Assembly: GCF_039697315.1 (NCBI RefSeq)
Contig: NZ_CP155619.1
Location: forward strand, 4,898,001-4,962,000
Reading direction: 5' to 3'
From: Pseudomonas abietaniphila
GTDB taxonomy: Bacteria; Pseudomonadota; Gammaproteobacteria; Pseudomonadales; Pseudomonadaceae
DNA length: 64,000 bases
A program made the position numbers and the translations under genes. The notes under the pieces were generated by a model. That model was not told where the DNA came from and did not search any database. It worked only from the letters and a program-made list of their open reading frames with translations. Positions 57,016 to 64,000 of the stretch are shown here, in pieces (the stretch's first letter is position 1; each line of letters opens with the position of its first letter).

Positions 57016-58226
57016 CAGAACCTGGCAAACCTTCTGACAAACCTTCAGGGGACGCATCCGTGAACCCCGCACCACAATCGGCGCCCACCGCAGCTCCGGC
57101 GCCAGCGCCAGCGGTGATGCCCGCCACCACACAACCGCGCTCGGCACGCATTCGTCTGGTGTCATCGATCCTGTTTGGCGGCGTCGCGCTGGCGGGCGTG
57201 TTGATCGTGCTGTATGCCTGGCAGCTGCCGCCGTTCAGCAGCCCCATCGAGAGCACGGAAAATGCTCAGGTGAGAGGGCAGACCACGATCATTTCGCCGC
57301 AACTGAGCGGCTACGTCTATGAAGTGCCCGTGCAGGATTTCCAGTGGGTGAAAGAGGGTGATCTGCTGGTGCGCATCGACGACCGGATTTATCAACAGCA
57401 TCTGGATCAGGGGCTGGCGCAACTGGGGATTCAGAAGGCCGCGCTGGAGAACAACCTGCAGCAACGGCGCAGTGCCGAAGCCACCATCGTGCAGCGTCAG
57501 GCGAGCGTGGCGAACGCCGAGGCACAGAGTCAGAAAGCCGCAGCGGACCTGCGCCGCAGCAACGCGCTGGTGACCGATGGCTCGGTGTCGAAAAGCGAAC
57601 TGGACGTGACCCGCGCGGCGGATGCTCAGGCGCGTGCGGCCTTGGCCGAAGCCAAGGCGTCACTTGAAATCGCTCGGCAAGACCTGCAAACCGTTATCGT
57701 CAATCGGGGCTCGCTGGAGGCGTCGGTCAAAAACGCCGAAGCGGCCATCGAGCTGGCGCGCATCGACCTGACCAACACCCGTATCACCGCGCCGCGTGAC
57801 GGTCAGCTGGGGCAGATCGGGACGCGCCTGGGCGCCTATGTGAACTCGGGTGCGCAGTTGATGGGGCTGGTGCCGCGTCCGCGCTGGATCATCGCGAACA
57901 TGAAGGAAACCCAGATGGCCAATGTGCGCCTGGGTCAGCCGGTGTCGTTCACCGTGGATGCCCTGGAAAACCGCAAGATGCGCGGGCGTGTACAGCGGAT
58001 CTCGCCGGCGGCGGGGTCAGAGTTCAGTCTGCTGCCTGCTGACAACGCCACGGGCAACTTTGTGAAGATTGCGCAGCGGATCCCGGTGCGGATCACGGTG
58101 GACGGCGACCAGGACGATCTGGCGCGTTTGCGTCCGGGCATGTCGGTGGTGGTCAGTATCGACACCAGTCAGGATGGGCCGATTCCGCCGGATCCGGTGG
58201 ATGGGTCGGTTGAGCAGCAACGTTAA
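57012..58226 (+). CDS. HlyD/EmrA-type membrane fusion protein
   Basis: The protein is 404 aa from the ATG at 57012, which overlaps the MFS stop. A cytoplasmic Pro/Ala-rich tail (about 1-45) leads to one membrane helix (VSSILFGGVALAGVLIVLYA). The periplasmic part has the lipoyl half-motifs ENAQVRGQTTIISPQLSGYV and TNTRITAPRDGQLGQIG, and a long coiled-coil hairpin between them (about 130-250). The C-terminal barrel includes GQPVSFTVDAL. It bridges the inner-membrane pump to an outer-membrane channel. The pair MFS plus fusion protein, tightly coupled, is the EmrAB arrangement. No TolC-like gene is adjacent. Confidence 0.92.
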   Translation: MTEPGKPSDKPSGDASVNPAPQSAPTAAPAPAPAVMPATTQPRSARIRLVSSILFGGVALAGVLIVLYAWQLPPFSSPIESTENAQVRGQTTIISPQLSGYVYEVPVQDFQWVKEGDLLVRIDDRIYQQHLDQGLAQLGIQKAALENNLQQRRSAEATIVQRQASVANAEAQSQKAAADLRRSNALVTDGSVSKSELDVTRAADAQARAALAEAKASLEIARQDLQTVIVNRGSLEASVKNAEAAIELARIDLTNTRITAPRDGQLGQIGTRLGAYVNSGAQLMGLVPRPRWIIANMKETQMANVRLGQPVSFTVDALENRKMRGRVQRISPAAGSEFSLLPADNATGNFVKIAQRIPVRITVDGDQDDLARLRPGMSVVVSIDTSQDGPIPPDPVDGSVEQQR

Positions 58227-58257
58227 CCGTAGGCGAGTTGTGTGCCGATCAGTGTTT

Positions 58258-58361
58258 GATCGTTCCCACGCTCCGCGTGGTAACGCAGGGACTGACGCTC
58301 TGCGTCAGCGTGGACGCGGAGCGTCCTGACAGGCATTCCCACGCAGAGCGTTGGAACGATC
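58258..58361. repeat. Long palindromic repeat of a third family
   Basis: GATCGTTCCCACGCTCCGCG on the left mirrors the right end (CGCAGAGCGTTGGAACGATC), with an inner pair GACGCTCTGCGTCAGCGTGG. It is distinct from the GTAGGAGC and GCAAGCTT families. The remaining sequence to 58625 shows no gene I can support. Confidence 0.8.
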
Positions 58362-58625
58362 CTGGGTATCGGCTTCTGCCGTGAGGCGGATCCAGACGAT
58401 CAGCGCCCCCACATGGTGGAGTACCAAGCGCCCCTCGCGCCGACCGTAAGCCAACCCAGCACACCCATTTGTATCGCACTGTATCCACACCCCCCTGCGA
58501 CACGTAGCGATTCCAATGGCCGCTTTGCCGACACATCCGCGATACCTCCAGACCGTTCAATAGGCCCCATCGAGGAACAACGCCTCGGCCCACTTGAACA
58601 ATCAGCCATCGCTCTGGAGATCGCC

Positions 58626-58886
58626 ATGAACTGGAAAAATCTTTCAATCGCCACCCTGTTTGCCGCCCTCAGCCTGGGCGCTCTGTCCGCTCAGGCGCAG
58701 GACGCCGTGAAGTCCGAAACCTACACATACGGCACCCACCTGGACATCAAGAAAGTGCTCTCGTCCAAAGAAGGCACCACACCCGCCTGCAGTGTGGTGA
58801 CCTCGCAACTGACCTACCTCGACTCGACGGATCAAGTCCATGTCCTCGACTACCAAGATCTGTCCGGCGGCTGCCACGACAACTGA
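58626..58886 (+). CDS. DUF2790 family small exported protein
   Basis: The protein is 86 aa from the ATG at 58626 (MNWKNLSIATLFAALSLG); an upstream extension in the same frame lacks a ribosome site. A signal peptide ends near SAQA-QD. The mature part has YTYGTHLDIKKVLS, then CSVVTSQLTYLDS and VLDYQDLSGGC, the usual DUF2790 pattern with two cysteines. These small periplasmic proteins are frequent in Pseudomonas, often in copper- or redox-related neighbourhoods. Function unknown. It lies 74 bp upstream of a DipZ-like gene on the same strand. Confidence 0.82.
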   Translation: MNWKNLSIATLFAALSLGALSAQAQDAVKSETYTYGTHLDIKKVLSSKEGTTPACSVVTSQLTYLDSTDQVHVLDYQDLSGGCHDN

Positions 58887-58960
58887 GTCATCGCCTCAAG
58901 ACTCCGGTTTCCAAGGGGCGACATTCATGGTCGCTCCTTTTCTGATTGCAGGTAACGCGT

Positions 58961-60172
58961 ATGTTGCTCATCGCTTTTCTGGGCGGGATCGTCACGGTGC
59001 TCAGCCCGTGCATCCTTCCTGTCGTGCCGTTTCTGTTCGCACGTGCCGACCGCTCGGCGTCCTCCGTGTTGCTGACGCTGCTCGGGCTGATGCTGACCTT
59101 TGCGTTGGTCTCCAGTCTGGCGGTGGTGAGCAGTGACTGGGTGGTGACGGCCAACGGCATCGGCCGCCATGTCGCGCTGGTGGTGTTGGTGTTGTTTGCG
59201 CTTTCCCTGCTGTCGGCGAAGGTCGGGAGCTGGTTGACGTGGCCGTTGGTGACCCTGGGCAACCGGCTTGATCCGGCTACGCGGCGGCTGTCAGGCCCCT
59301 CGGCTTCGCTGCTGATCGGCGTGGCGACCGGGCTGTTGTGGGCACCGTGTGCCGGACCGATTCTGGGGATCATCCTGACCGGTGCGATGTTGCAAGGGCC
59401 GAGCGCGCACACCAGCCTGTTGCTGCTGGCGTACGGGCTGGGCAGCGCGGTATCGCTGGGCACGCTGATATTTGCCGGACGCGGTGTGCTCGCCCGAATG
59501 AAACTGTCGTTGCCCGTTACGGCGTGGCTAAGGCGCGGCGCCGGTTGCGCAGCGTTGCTGGTGGCCGTCGTGATCGCCAGCGGTAACCAGAATCAGCTGC
59601 TGGCGGGAACGTCCTCAGAAGGAGCGGCGGCGATTGAGCAACGTCTGCTGACCGGCGTGCCTGCGGTCATTGATTACCTGGTGGACAGCGTGAAGGCCGC
59701 CACGGCGCCTGACGTCAGTAGCAAAGGGGAAATGCCATCGCTGTCCGGCGCGGTGGAGTGGTTGAACTCGCCTGCACTGAGCAAGGAGTCATTGAAGGGC
59801 AAAGTGGTGCTGGTGGATTTCTGGACCTTCGACTGCATCAATTGCCAGCACAGCATTCCCTACGTGAACCAGTGGGCGAAGAAATACGAGAAGGACGGTC
59901 TGGTGGTGATTGGCGTGCACACCCCCGAGTACCCCTACGAGCGGGTCATCGATAACGTGCGCAAGAACGTCGAGAAGCTGGGCCTGAACTACCCGATCGC
60001 AATCGACAACAACTACGCCATCTGGCGCGCGTTCGACAATCAATACTGGCCCGCGCATTACATCATCGATGCGCAAGGCCAGATTCGATACACCCACTTC
60101 GGCGAGGGCGGCTACGACACCCAGGAACAGGTGATCCAGCAGTTGCTCAACGAAGCCAAGGCCAAGGGCTAG
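58961..60172 (+). CDS. DipZ-like thiol:disulfide transporter with thioredoxin domain
   Basis: The protein is 403 aa from the ATG at 58961 (MLLIAFLGGIVTVLSPCILP), 8 bp after AGG. The N-terminal CcdA-like domain has six membrane helices and the two key cysteines in LSPCILPVVPF and LLWAPCAGPILG, which pass electrons across the inner membrane. After about residue 265 comes a periplasmic thioredoxin/TlpA-like domain with WTFDCINCQHS (CxxC), GVHTPEYPYE and ENVRK-type NVRKNVEKLGLNYP. It supplies reducing power to periplasmic proteins. It lies between the DUF2790 gene and a convergent cytochrome b561 gene. Confidence 0.92.
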   Translation: MLLIAFLGGIVTVLSPCILPVVPFLFARADRSASSVLLTLLGLMLTFALVSSLAVVSSDWVVTANGIGRHVALVVLVLFALSLLSAKVGSWLTWPLVTLGNRLDPATRRLSGPSASLLIGVATGLLWAPCAGPILGIILTGAMLQGPSAHTSLLLLAYGLGSAVSLGTLIFAGRGVLARMKLSLPVTAWLRRGAGCAALLVAVVIASGNQNQLLAGTSSEGAAAIEQRLLTGVPAVIDYLVDSVKAATAPDVSSKGEMPSLSGAVEWLNSPALSKESLKGKVVLVDFWTFDCINCQHSIPYVNQWAKKYEKDGLVVIGVHTPEYPYERVIDNVRKNVEKLGLNYPIAIDNNYAIWRAFDNQYWPAHYIIDAQGQIRYTHFGEGGYDTQEQVIQQLLNEAKAKG

Positions 60173-60184
60173 TGCCGACCGGTG

Positions 60185-60727
60185 TTACACCATGCGCCGC
60201 ACGGTATTGTCCTTGCGTACGAAGTGATGCCAGACCGCCGCGACCACGTGCAGCCCGATGACGTAGTAGAAGATGGTGCCCAGCAACACATGGAAGTGTT
60301 CCAGGGTTTCAGCCGTGTCCTTGGAGATATCGAAGGGCGCGGGAATGGTCAGGGAGGTCAAAGGGACGGGCAGCGCACCGCGTTCCAGCAGGACGGTGAA
60401 CAACCCCAACAGCGGTTGCGCGAAGAGAAACGCATACAGCGCATAGTGCGACAACGTAGCGGCCAGCCGCAGGATGCCTTCCAGCGGCGGAGTAATCCCC
60501 GGCGGCGTATGACGATGACGCTCCGCCACGCGGAAAAACGCCATGATCAGCACCACGATCCCCACCCAAAAATGCGATTGCACCACAAAGGTTCGCAGGT
60601 CGGTCCCCTTGGCGAACTGACTGCGGCTGAGGATCAAGGCATACGCCAGCACAATCAGGGCGGCCATCACCCAGTGGAACCAGCGAGCTCGGTAGCTGTA
60701 GCGTTCGGTATTCAATGGTGTCGTCAC
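60185..60727 (-). CDS. Cytochrome b561 family protein
   Basis: The protein is 180 aa with GTG start at 60727 after GAGGGA. It has four membrane helices and the haem-ligand histidines expected for the family: RWFHWVMAALIVLAY, SHFWVGIVVLIMAFFR, HYALYAFLFAQPLLG and EHFHVLLGTIFYYVIGLHVV. It moves electrons in the inner membrane, often from the quinone pool to superoxide or periplasmic acceptors. It converges with the DipZ-like gene, 12 bp apart. The upstream 609 bp (60728-61336) are AT-richer than the neighbours and contain no gene I can support; a small GCCCAGC-TTC-GCTGGGG hairpin at 61277-61293 and a leader to the next operon are the only structures seen. Confidence 0.9.
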   Translation of the reverse strand: MTTPLNTERYSYRARWFHWVMAALIVLAYALILSRSQFAKGTDLRTFVVQSHFWVGIVVLIMAFFRVAERHRHTPPGITPPLEGILRLAATLSHYALYAFLFAQPLLGLFTVLLERGALPVPLTSLTIPAPFDISKDTAETLEHFHVLLGTIFYYVIGLHVVAAVWHHFVRKDNTVRRMV

Positions 60728-61336
60728 GGTCAGGTCCCTCGATTTTTGATGTTCTCACCTGATTTAAACAGGTCCGCATTGAGAACACGATGCAGGCCAC
60801 AGGTTTCAGCAGGCCTCCACATCACGTCCTCAATGCGCGTGCCGATCGCATGTTGCAAAACCCGGCAGGCTTGGCCTGGGGCATGAATGCCCCGTACATT
60901 CGCCATACTTCACAGCGGCGATTGAATGAATGTTCAATCAAAAGACTTTCGAGCACGCGCGCAACCTTATAACAACTGAGTCAATTGGCCAGTATTAAAT
61001 GTGTGAGTGTCATCAATGCGTTCAAGGGTCAGTTGTACGATGTACTACCGATATATTCCGGAATGTCTCTTATTTATCCCCATATGAAGTTATTCAAATG
61101 AGGGGGTGAAACCAATTTGAACAGGTTTGCCTATCGCGTCATACTTAGTGCTGTTCTTATACTTATTCGTGATTAAGAAACCATCAAAACGAGTTTGACA
61201 GGTAATCCGCTTGGATCCATCTTTACCCCGGAAGGTTCAGAGCTTCTGACGATCAGTCTGCTCAGACTGGCATTTTGCCCAGCTTCGCTGGGGCCCTCTT
61301 CATCATTAATGGACACCTGCACACAGGACTATTCTC

Positions 61337-62578
61337 ATGGAAGTCCCCGGATTCGCTCGCCTGTTAAAACAGAACACTGTGGATTCCGAAGTATGGTGGG
61401 ATTCATCACCGACGATCTATAGCGCCTTTAAAGATCGAATGATTATGAAATACCCGAGCATGTTTAACCTGATTGAGAGTTGGCTTCCCGATAACTTTTC
61501 AGCCAGTCAATCAGGTCTCAGCGGGGCAACTACCAATCCTCGACTGGTTGCGCGGGCTGTGCTGGAAGACCCTCGGCCGTGGCAGGATTTTACCGACAGT
61601 CTTCCCCCGCAAATGGCGGAGTCCGAAAAAGCGCGACAGCTCTACGACCAGGTGATCGTGCAAGGGGCGGGGCAATTTCGCGCGTTATGGAACGCTACGC
61701 AGCAACGTCAGGGCTGGTTGTCGGCACAGATTGAAGGCGGCGAACGGATGCACGAACGCATGCTCGTCACACGCGGGCTGCAACTGGCCAGCCTGGCCCC
61801 CAATGTGATGATCAAGGTGCCGGGTAGCGAGCAGGGGTATCGGGCGATCGAACAACTGGTCGCTCAGGGGTGTTCGATCAATAACACCTTCTGCTTCACC
61901 GTTTCGCAGTTCGCGGCGTGCCTCAAGGCCATCCACAGTGGTCGCCTGCGCGCACGGGTGACAGGTGTGAACACCGATCGCGCCCGTTACGTCATCACGT
62001 TCATGATCGGGCGCCTGGGTGCCGAACACGAGTTTGAACGTCAAGCCGCGCAGCGCCGGCTGTGCCTGACTGCCGCGGACCGGCGCTGGGCGGAACTGGC
62101 TGTCTACCAGGCGATTCAGGCGTTGCTGCGCCGTTGGCAGACACCGGCGCGGCTGTTGCTCTGCAGCCTGAAAGTCGACACCGATGTGCGCGGGCGTGAG
62201 CATTGCTGGCACCTGCAGCGCACGGGCGCAGACACGACCTTGTACACCCTGACGCCGGACATCCTTGAGTTTCTCATCCGACGCCAGCAGCGCAATCAGC
62301 CGGTGACGCCCGCCACCGAATGGGTGCAAGTACCACGGCGCGTCCTGAGCCGGTTGATGGCGATTCCTTACTTCAACCAGGCGTATTTCGAAGGTGAGCA
62401 GGCGCCGTCCCGGTTCGCCCAGCATCCGGCTTTCATCACCGCCAGCCACGACGCCCGGGAAGGTCAAGAGCGCCTGCTGGCATTTGTAAAAGGCGCCAGC
62501 AACGGGGCCTTGTTTCCCGCCATGAGGCCCCTGAGCGATCTGGCCACGGGTGATCTGGCGATGGGGCGTGTGTCATGA
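61337..62578 (+). CDS. Transaldolase-family protein, divergent
   Basis: The protein is 413 aa, starting at the ATG at 61337, 8 bp after AGGA. The transaldolase barrel is visible: SGLSGATTNPRLVARAV at the first strand, then MIKVPGSEQGYRAIEQL with the Schiff-base Lys160, and GCSINNTFCFTVSQFAACL at the next strands. It is longer than the housekeeping enzyme (about 317 aa), nearer the 370-400-aa plant/actinobacterial type. The neighbours suggest biosynthesis rather than the pentose phosphate pathway. The stop overlaps the sulfotransferase start (ATGA). The substrate is unknown. The 5' region is AT-rich, possibly a sign of transfer. Confidence 0.82.
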   Translation: MEVPGFARLLKQNTVDSEVWWDSSPTIYSAFKDRMIMKYPSMFNLIESWLPDNFSASQSGLSGATTNPRLVARAVLEDPRPWQDFTDSLPPQMAESEKARQLYDQVIVQGAGQFRALWNATQQRQGWLSAQIEGGERMHERMLVTRGLQLASLAPNVMIKVPGSEQGYRAIEQLVAQGCSINNTFCFTVSQFAACLKAIHSGRLRARVTGVNTDRARYVITFMIGRLGAEHEFERQAAQRRLCLTAADRRWAELAVYQAIQALLRRWQTPARLLLCSLKVDTDVRGREHCWHLQRTGADTTLYTLTPDILEFLIRRQQRNQPVTPATEWVQVPRRVLSRLMAIPYFNQAYFEGEQAPSRFAQHPAFITASHDAREGQERLLAFVKGASNGALFPAMRPLSDLATGDLAMGRVS

Positions 62579-63312
62579 ATCGCATGATCGCGCTGTGGGC
62601 CCATCCGCGTTCGCGCTCCACTGTGCTGGAGCGTGTGTTCATCGAAAGGGGGGATTTCGAAGTCTTCCACGAACCTTTTGCGCACATGGCTTTCAATGAG
62701 CAGTCGGCCATTCCCCATGACGATCTGGACTGTGGCCTGCCGCGGACCTACGAGGGGATCAAGTCTTTATTGCGCAGCACGCGTGAGCGGCGCCACGTAT
62801 TTCATAAGGACATGTGCTACCACTGCCTGGATGAACTGAAGGCAGACGCTGATTTCCTGCTTGAACAACAGCATGTGTTCATCATTCGCGAGCCAGGTCG
62901 GGCCATCGTTTCGCACTTCGCGATGTTCGCTCAGATGCCCTTGCACGCCATCGGCCACAAAGCCCTTTACGAAGTGTTCTGTCGGGTCACCAAACTCACC
63001 GGCAAGATTCCGTACGTGATCAATGGCGACGATCTGGCGAACCAGCCGGAAGAAACCCTGCGCAGGCTCTGCGATCACTTGCAGCTGGACTTCCTTCCCG
63101 AGGCGCTTCGTTGGGAGCCGTCCTGCCCGCCACAGTGGCAGGCCTGGCGCAGCTGGCACAAAGACGCCGAGCGCAGCACGCACATCGTCGCGTCGACATC
63201 GGATTTCGACGCGCGACAGCTCACTGCCCACCCGCATCTGGTGGGTTACTACAACACGCACCGGCCGTTCTACGAACGCATGAATCAATTCACTCAGCAG
63301 GGACGCTCATGA
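62575..63312 (+). CDS. Sulfotransferase-like protein
   Basis: The protein is 245 aa. The ATG at 62575 overlaps the transaldolase-like stop. The N-terminal AHPRSRSTVLERV corresponds to the 5'-phosphosulphate loop of PAPS-dependent sulfotransferases, and FIIREPGRAIVSHFAMF matches the 3'-phosphate motif (R-x-P-x(5)-S). The C-terminus (WHKDAERSTHIVASTSDF) is less typical. It may sulphate a small hydroxylated compound using PAPS, or bind a related nucleotide. The stop overlaps the next gene's start by ATGA, so the three genes are translationally coupled. Its partner substrate is not known. Confidence 0.82.
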   Translation: MNRMIALWAHPRSRSTVLERVFIERGDFEVFHEPFAHMAFNEQSAIPHDDLDCGLPRTYEGIKSLLRSTRERRHVFHKDMCYHCLDELKADADFLLEQQHVFIIREPGRAIVSHFAMFAQMPLHAIGHKALYEVFCRVTKLTGKIPYVINGDDLANQPEETLRRLCDHLQLDFLPEALRWEPSCPPQWQAWRSWHKDAERSTHIVASTSDFDARQLTAHPHLVGYYNTHRPFYERMNQFTQQGRS

Positions 63313-64000
63313 AAAAAATCGTCATCACTGGCGCTGCCAACGGCATTGGCCGAGCGACCGCCATTGCCTGTGTGGAAGCAGGTTATTACGTCATTGCCGC
63401 CGACAAGGACAAACAAGGTTTGCGTGACCTCCAGAGTGTCCTGCCATCCCATCGGATGGAGGCGCATTTTGCCGATTTCTCCAGGCACGACACCTATCAG
63501 TCTTTTATCAGTGAGCTTTACCAGCGCGACGATCGCCTCGCCCTGCAAGGACTGGTGAACAACGCGGGTCTGTACCACGGCAAAAGCGTTTACGAATACA
63601 GCGACGAGGAAATGGAAGAAATGTGGGCCGTGAACCTCAAATCGTTGATCTACCTGTCAAGGGACTTCGCCCGTCACGAGCTGCAGGCGCCGCATGCCCG
63701 CAGCATCGTCAACATCACATCCGTGGCCGGTGAGGTCGGCAGCATGGATGCGCTCTATGGCGCCACCAAGGCCGGCGTCATTGGCCTGACCAAGGCCAAC
63801 GCCTGGAATTTCGCGCCGCGCATACGCGTCAATGCCGTCTCGCCAGCATTGATCCGAAATACCTCGATCCATGGCCGAATCCCTGAACACAGGCGCGAAG
63901 AATACGAGCGGCAGGAAGTGCTCAAAGAACCGATTCAACCGGAAGGGGTCGCCGATGTGATCCTGTTTCTGCTGTCCGAGCAGAGCCGTCACCTGACCGG
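63309..64000 (+). CDS. Short-chain dehydrogenase/reductase, cut by the right edge
   Basis: At least 230 aa are visible from the ATG at 63309, which overlaps the sulfotransferase stop. It is a classical SDR: the dinucleotide loop ITGAANGIGRA (about 6-16), LVNNAG, and the catalytic Ser with Tyr and Lys in ITSVAGEVGSMDALYGATKAG, that is Y-x3-K. PxxxxT-type SPALIRNTS follows. It should oxidise or reduce a hydroxyl or keto group with NAD(P). It is the third gene of the overlapping transaldolase-sulfotransferase operon, which continues beyond the window. The substrate is unknown; the C-terminus is outside. Confidence 0.88.
   Translation, partial: MKKIVITGAANGIGRATAIACVEAGYYVIAADKDKQGLRDLQSVLPSHRMEAHFADFSRHDTYQSFISELYQRDDRLALQGLVNNAGLYHGKSVYEYSDEEMEEMWAVNLKSLIYLSRDFARHELQAPHARSIVNITSVAGEVGSMDALYGATKAGVIGLTKANAWNFAPRIRVNAVSPALIRNTSIHGRIPEHRREEYERQEVLKEPIQPEGVADVILFLLSEQSRHLT

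Noticed and set aside
58413..58625. N-terminal extension of the DUF2790 protein
   Set aside because: The in-frame upstream codons lack a ribosome site and would hide the obvious signal peptide starting at 58626.
60790..60972. Short plus-strand frame of 60 codons upstream of cytochrome b561
   Set aside because: There is no ribosome site, no recognisable family, and the region is AT-rich and non-coding in character.

Overview
The window is a piece of a Pseudomonas chromosome. The evidence is the block tig-clpP-clpX-lon-hupB-ppiD-fabI, the yej-type peptide importer, mltD-gloB-methyltransferase-rnhA-dnaQ, GC-rich codon use, and several families of Pseudomonas-like intergenic palindromes. It resembles the fluorescens/syringae lineage more than P. 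aeruginosa, but the species is not resolved. No transposase, integrase, CRISPR array, rRNA or intact tRNA gene was seen.

Layout. (1) 1-15.3 kb is an accessory region. Two minus-strand genes encode large, unrecognised proteins built of repeated beta-sandwich-like modules; the one cut by the left edge carries two copies of an approximately 806-residue module. A small secreted protein follows. Next comes a polymorphic-toxin array: one full-length RHS/YD-repeat protein and three short 'mini-RHS' genes. Each has its own start, the same RHS core and a different C-terminal tip. The last is broken by one extra C in a CCCC run. (2) 15.3-16.6 kb holds two LuxR-type regulators. (3) 16.9-25.5 kb is the conserved proteostasis block, with a good heat-shock promoter before lon and a strong sigma70 promoter before hupB. 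A degenerate tRNA-like sequence lies between hupB and ppiD. (4) 25.5-27.0 kb is a gene-free block of three tandem units of about 287 bp, each with a 109-bp hairpin, flanked by long inverted arms. (5) 27.1-41.3 kb runs from fabI through a five-gene peptide ABC operon with two substrate-binding proteins to mltD, gloB, a methyltransferase, rnhA, dnaQ and an acetyltransferase. (6) 41.6-47.7 kb holds an FMN reductase and a 1756-residue toxin-like protein with a C-terminal HEFSH zinc-protease motif. (7) 47.7-60.7 kb is metabolic and transport: an acyl-CoA dehydrogenase with a 3-hydroxyisobutyryl-CoA hydrolase (valine-type catabolism), a TetR regulator, an EgtB-EgtD fusion for ergothioneine, DUF427 and XdhC proteins, an EmrAB-like efflux pair, DUF2790, a DipZ-like thiol transporter and cytochrome b561. 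(8) 61.3-64.0 kb starts an overlapping operon of transaldolase-like, sulfotransferase-like and short-chain dehydrogenase genes that runs off the right edge and looks biosynthetic.

How the parts relate. Trigger factor, ClpXP, Lon, HU and PpiD form a folding and proteolysis neighbourhood. The RHS genes share near-identical core DNA, so recombination between them could exchange toxin tips. The transaldolase-sulfotransferase-dehydrogenase operon and the duplicated-module proteins at the left edge are the least explained parts of the window.
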